A stretch of 36,208 nt of DNA from an uncultured Ruminococcus sp. (GTDB taxonomy: Bacteria > Bacillota > Clostridia > Oscillospirales > Ruminococcaceae): assembly GCA_900541495.1 (NCBI GenBank), contig UQKC01000022.1, forward strand, positions 1 to 36,208, in the 5' to 3' direction. Positions within the stretch are counted from its first letter, which is position 1. Every line of letters begins with the position of its first letter. Shown in pieces: positions 7,909 through 15,494 of this stretch. Both the position numbers and the translations under genes were made by a program. The notes below the pieces were generated by a model that ran no database searches, was not told the origin of the DNA, and was given only the letters and a program-made list of their open reading frames with translations.

Positions 7909-8391
7909 TTAAAGCTCGTGATAATAAGGGCAGATATCGGAATAGCCGCCGTCTATCCTGCGGAAACCTTTGGGAATAGTTCCGAGCTGCTTAAAACCAA
8001 GTCTTTCATAAAGGTGACGGGCGTGGATATTCTCCGCAACTACTGCGTTGAACTGAAGAACGCCGAAACCGTGTTCCTTGCCCTGTTTGAGCGAATCGGA
8101 AACGAGCGCTTCTCCGATATGCTCTCCCCTGCGGTTTTTGTCAACGGCATAGCTTGCGTTGCAGATATGTCCGCATCTTCCTATATTGTTCGGGTGAAGT
8201 ATGTACATTCCGCAGACTGCGCCGTTATCGTCCTCGGCAACTCCGCAGTAGGTCTGCGATGCAAAAAATTCCCGTCCGCTCTCGTTCGTGAGGTCTTCCT
8301 CCTGAGGAAAAGCAACGCCGTCCCCGACAACGATGTTCCATATCCTTACCATTTCGGAGATATCATTTTCGGTATACTTTCTTACTTTCAT
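7909..8391 (-). CDS. GNAT family N-acetyltransferase
   Basis: A 160-residue GNAT-fold enzyme that should transfer acetyl from acetyl-CoA to an unidentified amine. The N-terminal strand-helix KVRKYTENDISEMVRIWN is typical. The acetyl-CoA loop is visible as NRRGEHIGEALV (about 93-104), followed by NIHARHLYERLGF, the common motif B/C of single-domain acetyltransferases. Length matches the family. GTAGGAGC lies about 7 nt before the ATG. The gene lies about 30 bp downstream of the terminator that follows tRNA-Ser and I see no promoter in that gap, so it may depend on read-through. Substrate cannot be assigned. Confidence 0.85.
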   Translation of the reverse strand: MKVRKYTENDISEMVRIWNIVVGDGVAFPQEEDLTNESGREFFASQTYCGVAEDDNGAVCGMYILHPNNIGRCGHICNASYAVDKNRRGEHIGEALVSDSLKQGKEHGFGVLQFNAVVAENIHARHLYERLGFKQLGTIPKGFRRIDGGYSDICPYYHEL

Positions 8392-8419
8392 AAGATCTGC
8401 TCCTACAATATTAATAAAT

Positions 8420-8457
8420 AGAAAAAGCCGATAAACACAAGGCTTATCGGCTTTTTT
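8420..8457 (-). terminator. Rho-independent terminator after tRNA-Ser
   Basis: On the minus strand, AGCCGATAAGCC, a short loop and TTTATCGGCT form a stem followed by TTTTT. The mirror side also ends in T residues. It lies between the tRNA and the acetyltransferase gene. Confidence 0.8.
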
Positions 8458-8545
8458 GGCGGAGACGGCGAGATTCGAACTCGCGGGAGATTGCTCTCTA
8501 ACTGATTTCGAGTCAGCCCCGTTATGACCACTTCGATACGTCTCC
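8457..8545 (-). tRNA. tRNA-Ser (anticodon CGA)
   Basis: The minus strand folds as a class II tRNA. The acceptor stem is GGAGACG/CGTCTCC, the anticodon loop CTCGAAA has anticodon CGA (reads UCG), and a long variable arm contains GAGA-GCAA-TCTC. The T arm is CGAGTTCGAATCTCG. The discriminator base is G and CCA is encoded in the DNA. Confidence 0.95.
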
Positions 8546-8607
8546 TAATATATAACTGCTGTGTTTAAAAATCATAAAACCTATGGTATTTAACTCACAG
8601 CTTAAAT

Positions 8608-8636
8608 ATTATAACACATTATTACTAAAAAATCAA
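8608..8636 (-). promoter_or_regulatory. Promoter of tRNA-Ser
   Basis: On the minus strand, TTGATT (8631-8636), a 17-bp spacer and TATAAT (8608-8613), about 60 bp upstream of the mature tRNA 5' end. Confidence 0.75.
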
Positions 8637-8695
8637 GCCCTTTTTTAAATTTATCCATATAATTTTCTGAAAAATGTCGAATACGTATTTTTCCA

Positions 8696-8724
8696 TTGAC
8701 TTTTAATGCTATACGGTGTATAAT
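8696..8724 (+). promoter_or_regulatory. Promoter of the CmpB-type membrane protein gene
   Basis: TTGACT (8696-8701), 17 bp, TATAAT (8719-8724). The predicted leader of about 85 nt shows no obvious structure. Confidence 0.8.
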
Positions 8725-8815
8725 ATAAGCACGACAATTTAGGGCAAAAGCAGGGATTTTGCTCTGTTCATTCAGACTAACATTTAAGAATTGACAAAAA
8801 GAGGGTAAAAAGATT

Positions 8816-9769
8816 ATGACAATTATTCCATTTATAGGTTACAGCCTTTATCAGATGGCGCTGATGTTCTGCTTTTGGGCATTCATCGGCTGGTGCATCG
8901 AGGTTTGCTATATGACAATTGAAACGGGCGAATATCAGAACCGCGGCTTTCTGAGTATGCCGATATGTCCTATTTACGGCTTCGGCGTTCTTATGATAGC
9001 GGTGTTCTCGCGTCCTATCGCCGACCGACCGCTTCTGCTTTTCGTTATCTCGCTCGTGCTTTGTACGGCGCTTGAACTTGCGGTCGGACTGGGCATGGAG
9101 AAGCTGTTTAACACGCGCTGGTGGGACTATTCGCACGAAAAATTCAACTACCGCGGCTATATCTGCCCGAAGGTTTCGATACTTTGGGGACTTGGCTGTG
9201 TGCTTGTTATAAAGGTCGTTCAGCCGCTCGTCGAAACGGTCGTGAACCACATACCGTTTAAGGTCGGCATCATTTTTATCGCAATTATGGCTGTGCTTAT
9301 CGCGATAGACCTTACCGCTTCGCTCTGCGCAGTTGCTAACCTTAACAAGCGTCTTAAACAGATCGATGATATCTCCGCACTTATGCTCAAAGGCTCGATA
9401 AAGATAGGCGAAAAGCTCGCTAACGAAACGAATGAAATTCTTGATAAGTATGAAAAGCTGCTCGCTATCCGTGACCGTCAGACGGAACGTTTCCTCCGAG
9501 CATTTCCGAATATCCACTCGGTAACGCACTCCGAATCAATGGAGGCGTTGAAGCAGAAGTATTACTCAAACCGATTTGCGAAAAAGCTTGAAATAAAGCT
9601 GAAAAAACAGCTTGCCGTTCTGAAAAGAAAGGGCAAAAAAAAGCCGCAGGAAACTGCCGAAGAAGCTCCTGCCGCGCCTGCGATGCTGCCCGAACCCGAG
9701 ATATCGGAAAATGTTCAGCCCGAAACCGAAAACGAGTCCGAGCTTGAACCTGCTCCGATAGGAAAATAA
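8816..9769 (+). CDS. Putative membrane protein of the CmpB / 'ABC transporter permease' family
   Basis: A 317-residue integral membrane protein. The N-terminal part resembles the family usually annotated 'putative ABC transporter permease' (CmpB-like): helix, FWAFIGWCIEVCYM, the NRGFLSMPICPIYGFG motif, further helices, then NTRWWDYS and NYRGYICPKVSILWGLGCV. About five membrane segments lie before residue 180. The C-terminal third is cytoplasmic, charged and helical, and ends in a Pro/Glu-rich tail. The biochemical function is unknown and transport has not been shown for this family as far as I know. GAGGG lies about 9 nt before the start. The gene is alone between its own promoter and a terminator. 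Confident in family, not in activity. Confidence 0.75.
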   Translation: MTIIPFIGYSLYQMALMFCFWAFIGWCIEVCYMTIETGEYQNRGFLSMPICPIYGFGVLMIAVFSRPIADRPLLLFVISLVLCTALELAVGLGMEKLFNTRWWDYSHEKFNYRGYICPKVSILWGLGCVLVIKVVQPLVETVVNHIPFKVGIIFIAIMAVLIAIDLTASLCAVANLNKRLKQIDDISALMLKGSIKIGEKLANETNEILDKYEKLLAIRDRQTERFLRAFPNIHSVTHSESMEALKQKYYSNRFAKKLEIKLKKQLAVLKRKGKKKPQETAEEAPAAPAMLPEPEISENVQPETENESELEPAPIGK

Positions 9770-9781
9770 TACTAAACAAAT

Positions 9782-9823
9782 GCCGCATAAAGCCGTCAAA
9801 AACGCGTTTTGTGCGGTTTTTTT
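9782..9823 (+). terminator. Rho-independent terminator of the CmpB-type gene
   Basis: CCGCATAAA (9783-9791) pairs with TTTTGTGCGG (9807-9816), followed by seven T residues. Confidence 0.75.
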
Positions 9824-9886
9824 GCGGCAAAAATAACGCTTTTGGAGTTTTTTTACCGATAATTTCGCCAAAATCAGAAATATATG

Positions 9887-9915
9887 TTGCGTATTCCTCT
9901 AAAATGTGTTATACT
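9887..9915 (+). promoter_or_regulatory. Promoter upstream of the TrkH/KtrB gene
   Basis: TTGCGT (9887-9892), 17 bp, TATACT (9910-9915). Initiation near 9922 would make a 246-nt leader containing the whole palindromic element at 9946-10138. Confidence 0.65.
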
Positions 9916-9945
9916 ATTATAGTTAGTGCAAAAATATAAACCAAA

Positions 9946-10138
9946 GGTCACCTCTAAAAACCACCGGCTAAAGCCTTAGCACCTCATCTGCTTGCAGATT
10001 TTACGTCATCTTGCACATAAATTTCTTGACATACGGCATGTATGCAAATTCTTGCTTTGCAATAATTGCGAAATTTCTATACAATCTGACGAAAAATCTG
10101 ACTGCGCATCTGAGGCACTATGGTTTTTAGATGCGACC
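9946..10138. mobile_element. MITE-like palindromic element (family 2) in the ktrB leader
   Basis: The ends are imperfect inverted repeats: GGTCACCTCTAAAAACCA on the left and, reverse-complemented, GGTCGCATCTAAAAACCA on the right. The right flank is TAA and the left flank AAA, which would fit a 3-bp TAA duplication with one mutated base. The interior contains further inverted segments and no gene. It lies between the predicted promoter and the start codon of the potassium channel gene. It could be read as a regulatory RNA, but the terminal repeats favour an inserted element. Confidence 0.65.
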
Positions 10139-10167
10139 TAAATTTGTTTTGAACAGAGGTCGGAACA

Positions 10168-11529
10168 ATGCTGCAGAACAAACCTAAAAATAAACAACCG
10201 AATCCGGCAGCGGTCATTTCGATAAGCTTCTTGGCAATAATCATTATCGGAACACTGCTGCTAATGATGCCGTTCTCGTCTGCATCGCACCGCTTCACAG
10301 ATCCGCTCACCGCGCTTTTCACGGCGACATCTGCGACCTGCGTTACGGGACTTGTCGTTGTTGACACGGGCAGCTACTGGAGCGTTTTCGGGCAGATAAT
10401 CATTCTGCTAATGATACAGATAGGCGGCTTGGGACTGGTGACTTTTACGTCATTTTTCAACTTCCTTATCCGAAAAAAGCCTGAGCTTCACACCATTCAG
10501 GTCGCGTCCGAGTCGGTCAACACGAGCGGATTTTACGATGTAAAATATATGGTAAGGTATGTTCTTGCGATATCGTTTATATGCGAGATGATCGGCGCAC
10601 TGATACTTTCGGTATCTTATATTCCGAAGTTCGGCGCAAAGGGAATTTACATCGCCGTTTATCTCTCAATAGCTGCTTTCTGCAATGCAGGCTTTGACAT
10701 AATGGGAATGGTCGCAGAGCCTTTTTCGAGCGTTACAACGCTTTCACACGACCCTATAACGGTCATAGTAATACCGATACTCATTATCGCAGGCGGCCTG
10801 GGATTCCTCGTATGGACAAATCTCATCGAATTCCGCAAGAAGAAAAAGCTTGAATTCCAATCGAAGCTTGTGCTTATCTCGACCGCGATCCTTGTCGGCT
10901 CAGGTATGCTTGCAACGCTTATCACCGAATGGAACAACCCTCGCACTTTGGGCGGCGAAAGCTTCCTTTACAAGCTTGGAAACAGCTTTTTCCAGTCGGC
11001 AACGCTCCGCACGGCAGGCTTCAACTCGATAGATATTGAGGGAATGTCCCCGATGATGAAAGTATTCTCGATACTGTTTATGTTCATCGGCGCTGCTCCC
11101 GGTTCAACGGGCGGCGGAATAAAGCTCACGACAATGGCTATCATCATTATGACGATACTGAGCGTACTTTCGGGCAAAACGGACACTATCGCAATGGGAA
11201 GAAAGATCGAACACGAGGTCGTTTACAAGGCACTCACGGTCGCAATGATATTCGCTTTCCTTATAATAGTATCCTCGCTTGCGGTATACAACCTCAACCC
11301 GAACGTATCGGGACTTGACGCTGCGTATGAGGTCACCTCCGCGATTTCGACATCAGGACTTTCAACGGGCGTTACGGCAAAATGCAATGTCATTTCAAAG
11401 GTCATACTTATTATAATAATGTTCATCGGAAGAGTAGGTCCTGTTTCGCTCGCACTGAGCATTTCGATGAATACTAAGCGCGGCGGCAAGAACGAAATAT
11501 GCCCTGTCGGAAAGGTTATGGTGGGTTGA
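10168..11529 (+). CDS. ktrB: TrkH/KtrB-type potassium uptake channel subunit
   Basis: A 453-residue membrane protein of the superfamily of K+ transporters, built from four membrane-pore-membrane repeats. The four pore loops are recognisable: TSATCVTGL (about 54-62), FCNAGFDIMG, LRTAGFNSID and ISTSGLSTGV, each with the conserved filter glycine. The short cytoplasmic N-terminus and size fit KtrB rather than TrkG/TrkH (about 480 residues). Such channels import K+ coupled to Na+ or proton motive force and need a cytoplasmic RCK partner (KtrA/TrkA). None is in this window. AGAGGT lies about 8 nt before the ATG. The stop codon overlaps the next gene's start as TGATG. Confidence 0.88.
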   Translation: MLQNKPKNKQPNPAAVISISFLAIIIIGTLLLMMPFSSASHRFTDPLTALFTATSATCVTGLVVVDTGSYWSVFGQIIILLMIQIGGLGLVTFTSFFNFLIRKKPELHTIQVASESVNTSGFYDVKYMVRYVLAISFICEMIGALILSVSYIPKFGAKGIYIAVYLSIAAFCNAGFDIMGMVAEPFSSVTTLSHDPITVIVIPILIIAGGLGFLVWTNLIEFRKKKKLEFQSKLVLISTAILVGSGMLATLITEWNNPRTLGGESFLYKLGNSFFQSATLRTAGFNSIDIEGMSPMMKVFSILFMFIGAAPGSTGGGIKLTTMAIIIMTILSVLSGKTDTIAMGRKIEHEVVYKALTVAMIFAFLIIVSSLAVYNLNPNVSGLDAAYEVTSAISTSGLSTGVTAKCNVISKVILIIIMFIGRVGPVSLALSISMNTKRGGKNEICPVGKVMVG

Positions 11530-12248
11530 TGTATAAATTTGAACCGCTGCAAAAGGGCATCGATATCTGCGTTTCGCCCGAGCATAAATTCGGAACGGAC
11601 GCTTTCCTGCTTGCGGATTTTTCCTCACCCCGTCACAAAGACAAGGTCTGCGACCTCGGCACGGGCTGCGGCATAATCCCACTTTTGCTGAAGATAAAAT
11701 TTGAACCCGAGCTTATTTACGGCGTTGATATTCAGGAGCAGGCTATCGACCAGTTCCGCACAACAATTGAAAAAAACAAGCTTGACGGTTTAGTTCCCGT
11801 CCCGGGCGACCTGAAATCGCTCGGGGACAAAGTTCCGAAAGGGACATTCGATGTTGTGACCTGCAATCCGCCGTACAAGGCTGCGAACGCAGGCATCGAG
11901 AGCCTTGGCGAAGCACAGCGCATCGCTCGGCACGAGATATTATGCAATATCGATGATGTTTGCAGGACTGCGGCAGGTCTGCTGAAATTCGGCGGAAAGC
12001 TTTGTATCTGCAACCGTCCCGAACGCCTTGCGGACGTTATTTCCGCGATGAAAGCGAACAGGATCGAGCCAAAAACGCTCCGCTTTGTGGCGAAAGACCA
12101 CTGCTGTTCGCCGTGGCTGTTCCTTATTGAGGGAAAACTCGGCGGAAAGCCGTTCATGAAAGTTCTCCCGACGCTTGCTGTCAAGGACGGCGAGGGATTC
12201 TCCGAGGAGCTGCTCGGAATTTACGGTGGAGATAAGGACGGATATTGA
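11529..12248 (+). CDS. TrmN6/YfiC-like tRNA (adenine-N6)-methyltransferase
   Basis: A 239-residue SAM-dependent class I methyltransferase. The SAM-binding motif is VCDLGTGCGIIPL (about 40-52), the acidic motif II is YGVDIQ, and the N6-adenine catalytic motif NPPY is at 113-116 (TCNPPYKA). This combination and length match TrmN6 (E. coli YfiC), which methylates A37 of tRNA1(Val); the exact tRNA target here is inferred. The start is placed at 11529, where ATG overlaps the ktrB stop as TGATG; an in-frame ATG at 11499 lies inside ktrB and would add ten unlikely residues. Overlap implies translational coupling. A GC-rich fragment of an intergenic palindrome follows the stop codon. Confidence 0.85.
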   Translation: MYKFEPLQKGIDICVSPEHKFGTDAFLLADFSSPRHKDKVCDLGTGCGIIPLLLKIKFEPELIYGVDIQEQAIDQFRTTIEKNKLDGLVPVPGDLKSLGDKVPKGTFDVVTCNPPYKAANAGIESLGEAQRIARHEILCNIDDVCRTAAGLLKFGGKLCICNRPERLADVISAMKANRIEPKTLRFVAKDHCCSPWLFLIEGKLGGKPFMKVLPTLAVKDGEGFSEELLGIYGGDKDGY

Positions 12249-12261
12249 CGGGCTTCGGCGT

Positions 12262-12293
12262 AAAACGGGATGTGTGACCCGTCCCCCTACAGT
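12262..12293. repeat. Fragment of the GGGACGGG/CCCGTCCC palindromic repeat
   Basis: ACGGGATGTGTGACCCGTCC followed by CCCTACAG resembles one end of the composite elements at 5289-5571 and 26083-26300, with the same CCCTACAG terminus. No matching second end is present here, so it is a solitary or decayed end. Confidence 0.55.
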
Positions 12294-12336
12294 GTAAATT
12301 ATGTAATGAAATATAATCATAAAAAAGGAGATATAT

Positions 12337-13467
12337 ATGCTTTTACTTGAAGAATTAAAGGTAGAGCTTGAAGGCTACCGCAACGAAATGAAAGACCTTT
12401 ACAAAATTCTCGATATCGACAAGGCTAAGGCTGAAATTGCCACGCTTCAGGAAGAATCGGGCAAGGACGGCTTCTGGGACGATCTTGAAAATTCGCAGAA
12501 AGTTATGCAGAAGATCAAGCACGATGAAGCTACTATCGACAGCTACAACAAGCTCAACGCAAAGCTTGAAGATACCATTACAATGATCGAGCTTACACTT
12601 GAAGAGGGCGCGCAGGAAGATGACGATGTCGTTTTCGAGATCAAGTCCGATGCCAACCATTTCAAGAAAGAACTTGAAGCAATGAAGCTTTCAACGCTTC
12701 TCACGGGTGAATACGACAGCAAGAACGCTATCCTCACTTTCCACGCAGGCGCAGGCGGAACAGAAGCTCAGGACTGGGCATCGATGCTTTTCAGAATGTA
12801 CAATATGTGGGCTGAGAGCCACGGCTTCAAGGTAACTACCCTTGACTACCTCGACGGTGATGAAGCAGGACTCAAATCCGCATCTATCCTCATCGAGGGA
12901 CTTAACGCTTACGGCTTCACAAAGTCCGAATCGGGCGTTCACAGACTTGTCCGCGTTTCGCCGTTCGATTCATCGGGAAGAAGACACACCTCTTTCGCTT
13001 CGCTCGAAGTTATGCCTGAAATGAGCGAGGCTGACACTAACATCGAGATCCGCCCCGAAGACCTCGAAATTGACTTCTACCGTGCATCGGGCGCAGGCGG
13101 ACAGAAGGTAAACAAGACCTCCTCCGCAGTTCGTCTTACACATATCCCGACGGGCATCGTTGTTTCCTGCCAGACTCAGCGAAGCCAGTATCAGAACAAG
13201 GACTATGCTATGAAAATGCTTATGTCCAAGCTCGTTGAAATTAAGGAAAGAGAACACCTTGAAAAGATCGAAGACATCAAGGGCGTTCAGAAAGAGATCG
13301 CTTGGGGCGCACAGATACGTTCTTATGTATTTATGCCTTACACCCTCGCGAAAGACCACCGCACAGGCTATGAGAACGGCAACATTCAGGCTGTAATGGA
13401 CGGCGACATTGACGGCTTCATCAATGCTTACCTCACTGAGCTTTCCCACGGCAACATTCAGAAGTGA
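12337..13467 (+). CDS. prfB: Peptide chain release factor 2
   Basis: A 376-residue class I release factor that recognises UGA and UAA and triggers peptide hydrolysis on the ribosome. The RF2 anticodon-like tripeptide SPF is at 208-210 and the catalytic GGQ at 254-256 (SGAGGQKVNK). Length equals full-length RF2. The reading frame is continuous: the usual in-frame UGA with a programmed +1 frameshift near codon 25 is absent (codons there encode LYKILDIDKAKAEI). AAAGGAGA lies about 7 nt upstream of the ATG. It follows trmN6 by 88 bp without a clear promoter and overlaps the next gene by one base (TGATG). Confidence 0.97.
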   Translation: MLLLEELKVELEGYRNEMKDLYKILDIDKAKAEIATLQEESGKDGFWDDLENSQKVMQKIKHDEATIDSYNKLNAKLEDTITMIELTLEEGAQEDDDVVFEIKSDANHFKKELEAMKLSTLLTGEYDSKNAILTFHAGAGGTEAQDWASMLFRMYNMWAESHGFKVTTLDYLDGDEAGLKSASILIEGLNAYGFTKSESGVHRLVRVSPFDSSGRRHTSFASLEVMPEMSEADTNIEIRPEDLEIDFYRASGAGGQKVNKTSSAVRLTHIPTGIVVSCQTQRSQYQNKDYAMKMLMSKLVEIKEREHLEKIEDIKGVQKEIAWGAQIRSYVFMPYTLAKDHRTGYENGNIQAVMDGDIDGFINAYLTELSHGNIQK

Positions 13468-14189
13468 TGCAAAGGCTTCTCGGACTGATGCGCAAGGCTG
13501 TGAACGGCTTTGAAATGCTCTCGGACGGCGACCGTATCGCCGTGGGCGTTTCGGGCGGCAAGGACAGCCTTGCTTTGCTTTACGGACTTGCAAGAATGCG
13601 TGATTTCATCGGCGTTGACTACGATGTAACGGCTATAACTGTTGACCCGAACTTCGGCGGAAAGCGCGGTGACTATTCCGCAATTTCGGAACTCTGCGAA
13701 CAGCTTGGCGTTCGGTACGAAATTATCCAAACGCAGATCGGCGAGATAGTTTTCGATGTGCGCAAAGAGCCGAACCCGTGCAGCCTTTGCTCACGAATGA
13801 GGAGAGGTGCGCTGCTCGGCGCGGTCAGGGACTTGGGCTGCAACAAGCTTGCGCTCGGTCACAACAAGGACGATGCGATAGAAACTTTTATGATGAACCT
13901 CACCCTCGAGGGCAGATTGGGCTGCTTTCCGCCCGTTTGCGAGCTTGATGACGGTGATATAACTATTATCCGTCCGCTTGTGCTTGCCGAGGAAAAGGAG
14001 ATCCGCTCCGCCGCCGCAAAAGCCAGGCTCCCCATTCACAAGAGCGCCTGCCCTGCTGACGGAAAGACCGCCCGCGAGGACACCAAGCGGCTCATTGCAG
14101 AGCTTGACCGCTCATCAAAGGGCACAAAGGAGCGTATCTTCGGCGCTTTGATGCGTTCAAAGCTGGACGGCTGGCACGAAGTTAGTTGA
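13467..14189 (+). CDS. TtcA-like PP-loop ATPase, probable tRNA thiolation enzyme
   Basis: A 240-residue member of the TtcA/TilS adenine-nucleotide alpha-hydrolase family. The PP-loop SGGKDS is at 29-34. PCSLCSRMRRG gives Cys105 and Cys108 and a third cysteine lies at 195 (HKSACPADG), the pattern of TtcA-type enzymes that bind an Fe-S cluster and thiolate tRNA. GHNKDDAIET is the second family motif. E. coli TtcA makes 2-thiocytidine at position 32; whether this shorter protein does the same is inference. The ATG at 13467 overlaps the prfB stop (TGATG); GTG at 13464 is an alternative. No strong ribosome site is seen, so coupling to prfB translation is likely. Confidence 0.8.
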   Translation: MQRLLGLMRKAVNGFEMLSDGDRIAVGVSGGKDSLALLYGLARMRDFIGVDYDVTAITVDPNFGGKRGDYSAISELCEQLGVRYEIIQTQIGEIVFDVRKEPNPCSLCSRMRRGALLGAVRDLGCNKLALGHNKDDAIETFMMNLTLEGRLGCFPPVCELDDGDITIIRPLVLAEEKEIRSAAAKARLPIHKSACPADGKTAREDTKRLIAELDRSSKGTKERIFGALMRSKLDGWHEVS

Positions 14190-14259
14190 CAAATTGCAAG
14201 CTTTACAGTAGATTTTCTGCGTACATTTTGTTGATTTGAACGAAACCACTTGTAATATA

Positions 14260-14288
14260 TTGACAATATAACCGATTTGGTATAGAAT
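14260..14288 (+). promoter_or_regulatory. Promoter of the secreted CBM-like protein gene
   Basis: TTGACA (14260-14265), 17 bp, TAGAAT (14283-14288). The leader is about 45 nt and ends in AGGAGAAGAAG upstream of the ATG. Confidence 0.8.
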
Positions 14289-14336
14289 TAATATATATTT
14301 TCATATAAAAATTCAAAGGATAGGAGAAGAAGAAAG

Positions 14337-15029
14337 ATGAAAATTTCTAAAATAATTTCCGGTATCGCAGCCGGAGTTTTTGCAGCATTCTGCATGACCT
14401 TTACAGCTTTCGCTGAACCGCAGGACTTTGAACCTTCCGTTACAAGAGCAGTTCAGACAAACGGCACTTGGGCTCAGTCCATTACATATTCCAACGCTGA
14501 GATCAACCCTCTCGGCATCGGTCCTGATTCGGTCTTTGAAGTTCAGTACGAGCTTGATGGTGAAGAATCACTCCCCGATCAGTATCAGGTAGAGCTTATC
14601 TTCCAGAACTACACAGCCGATCCGCAGATCTGGGCGCAGGTAGTTCCTTATGAATATGACAACACACACGCACTTTTCGACTACGATTCAATGGTACTTG
14701 CTTACGGAAGTGATGATTTTTCGAACGTAAACAATATCTGCATCGGCGACCGCGGCGTTAAGATGACCGTTACTTATGTAAAGATCACAAACTACGATCC
14801 GCCTGTAAAGGAAACCGTAACGGAAACCGAGACTGCGGCTGAAACGGAAGCAGAGATCACCGAAGCTGAAACCGACGCTCCTGTTGAGACCACAGCAGCT
14901 GAAACAACAGCAGCAAGCAGCGGAAATAATGTTGTTCTTATCATTATCATCATCGCAGCAGTTGTTGTAGTTGCAGCAGTTGTTGTAGTTATCATCGTAA
15001 CAAAGAAGAACAAGAAGAGATTCTATTAA
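14337..15029 (+). CDS. Secreted, membrane-anchored beta-rich protein, possibly carbohydrate-binding
   Basis: A 230-residue protein with clear topology. A Sec signal peptide (1-26, cleavage after AFA) precedes an extracytoplasmic domain of about 125 residues rich in aromatic and beta-type sequence (FEVQYELDG, WAQVVPYEYDN, MVLAYGSDDFSNV, ICIGDRGVKMTV). A Thr/Glu/Ala linker (about 158-193) follows, then one membrane helix of Ile/Val/Ala (198-222) and a short basic tail KKNKKRFY. The order of motifs in the outer domain resembles, from memory, accessory carbohydrate-binding modules of ruminococcal cellulases; this is a weak inference and no catalytic residues are evident. It would display one binding domain on the cell surface. 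It is monocistronic, with its own promoter and a strong terminator. Confidence 0.7.
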   Translation: MKISKIISGIAAGVFAAFCMTFTAFAEPQDFEPSVTRAVQTNGTWAQSITYSNAEINPLGIGPDSVFEVQYELDGEESLPDQYQVELIFQNYTADPQIWAQVVPYEYDNTHALFDYDSMVLAYGSDDFSNVNNICIGDRGVKMTVTYVKITNYDPPVKETVTETETAAETEAEITEAETDAPVETTAAETTAASSGNNVVLIIIIIAAVVVVAAVVVVIIVTKKNKKRFY

Positions 15030-15045
15030 TAAGCAATAATATCTG

Positions 15046-15088
15046 AGCCGCACATCATCAAACCGAACAATGATGTGCGGCTTTTTTT
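15046..15088 (+). terminator. Strong Rho-independent terminator after the CBM-like gene
   Basis: AGCCGCACATCAT (15046-15058) pairs perfectly over 13 bp with ATGATGTGCGGCT (15070-15082), followed by a run of T. Confidence 0.92.
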
Positions 15089-15135
15089 ATAAAAACGATA
15101 AAATTTTTCTGTAACGCAGTCGGAAGCGATACTAA

Positions 15136-15260
15136 GGAAACGCTGATTAATACGTTTTTGCCATTTTTCAAAATATTTATGTCAAATTGACATTAAAGGC
15201 GCAAACTCGTACATTTCTCAAAATGGCAAAACGAACGCTTCGCTTTAATCAGCTTTTTCC
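15136..15260. mobile_element. MITE-like palindromic element (family 3), complete copy
   Basis: The left end GGAAACGCTGATTAA and the reverse complement of the right end GGAAAAAGCTGATTAA match with one gap and one substitution. Inner arms also pair: GTTTTTGCCATTTT with AAAATGGCAAAAC. TAA flanks both sides (15133-15135 and 15261-15263). There is no coding capacity. A second, shorter copy starts at 36161. The exact ends are uncertain because some flank sequence (GATAC) is also shared between the two copies. Confidence 0.7.
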
Positions 15261-15265
15261 TAATA

Positions 15266-15465
15266 ACTATCCTGCATCGGCAATAATTTTCCTAAGAATG
15301 GTCACCCGTTCTTTTTTTATGAGTGCTTTCTTAATAAAAAAGCCAAAATTAAAAGTTTTTTGAATGTCAATTTCATAAATTCATCAAAAAAAGCACGTTT
15401 AAAAGGATTTTTGTGTATTATTTGATATAAAACGCAGGAATTAATTATAAATCTTGCAAAAATCC
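15266..15465. other. Upstream region of gltB with a spaced inverted repeat
   Basis: This is about 200 bp of AT-rich DNA without a gene. The only structure seen is AAGGATTTTTG (15403-15413) and its exact inverse CAAAAATCCTT (15457-15467), with centres about 54 bp apart and the second arm overlapping the gltB -35 box. It could be a paired operator for a regulator of glutamate synthase, or chance in AT-rich DNA. Confidence 0.35.
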
Positions 15466-15494
15466 TTGACAAGTGCTTTTTTATGTGATAGAAT
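15466..15494 (+). promoter_or_regulatory. Promoter of gltBD
   Basis: TTGACA (15466-15471), 17 bp, TAGAAT (15489-15494). The predicted leader of about 95 nt holds an 8-bp hairpin (ACGATTGT 15512-15519 with ACAATCGT 15533-15540). It also holds two mutually exclusive pairings, CCGAT/ATCGG and GATCC/GGATC, between 15551 and 15578. Confidence 0.8.

Noticed and set aside
9946..10138. A c-di-AMP (ydaO-type) riboswitch before ktrB
   Set aside because: The position would suit one, but the conserved motifs I would expect are absent and the region has inverted ends like a transposable element.
12337..12420. Programmed frameshift in prfB
   Set aside because: No in-frame UGA with a CUUUGA-like slip site is present; the frame is open from the ATG that follows a strong ribosome site.
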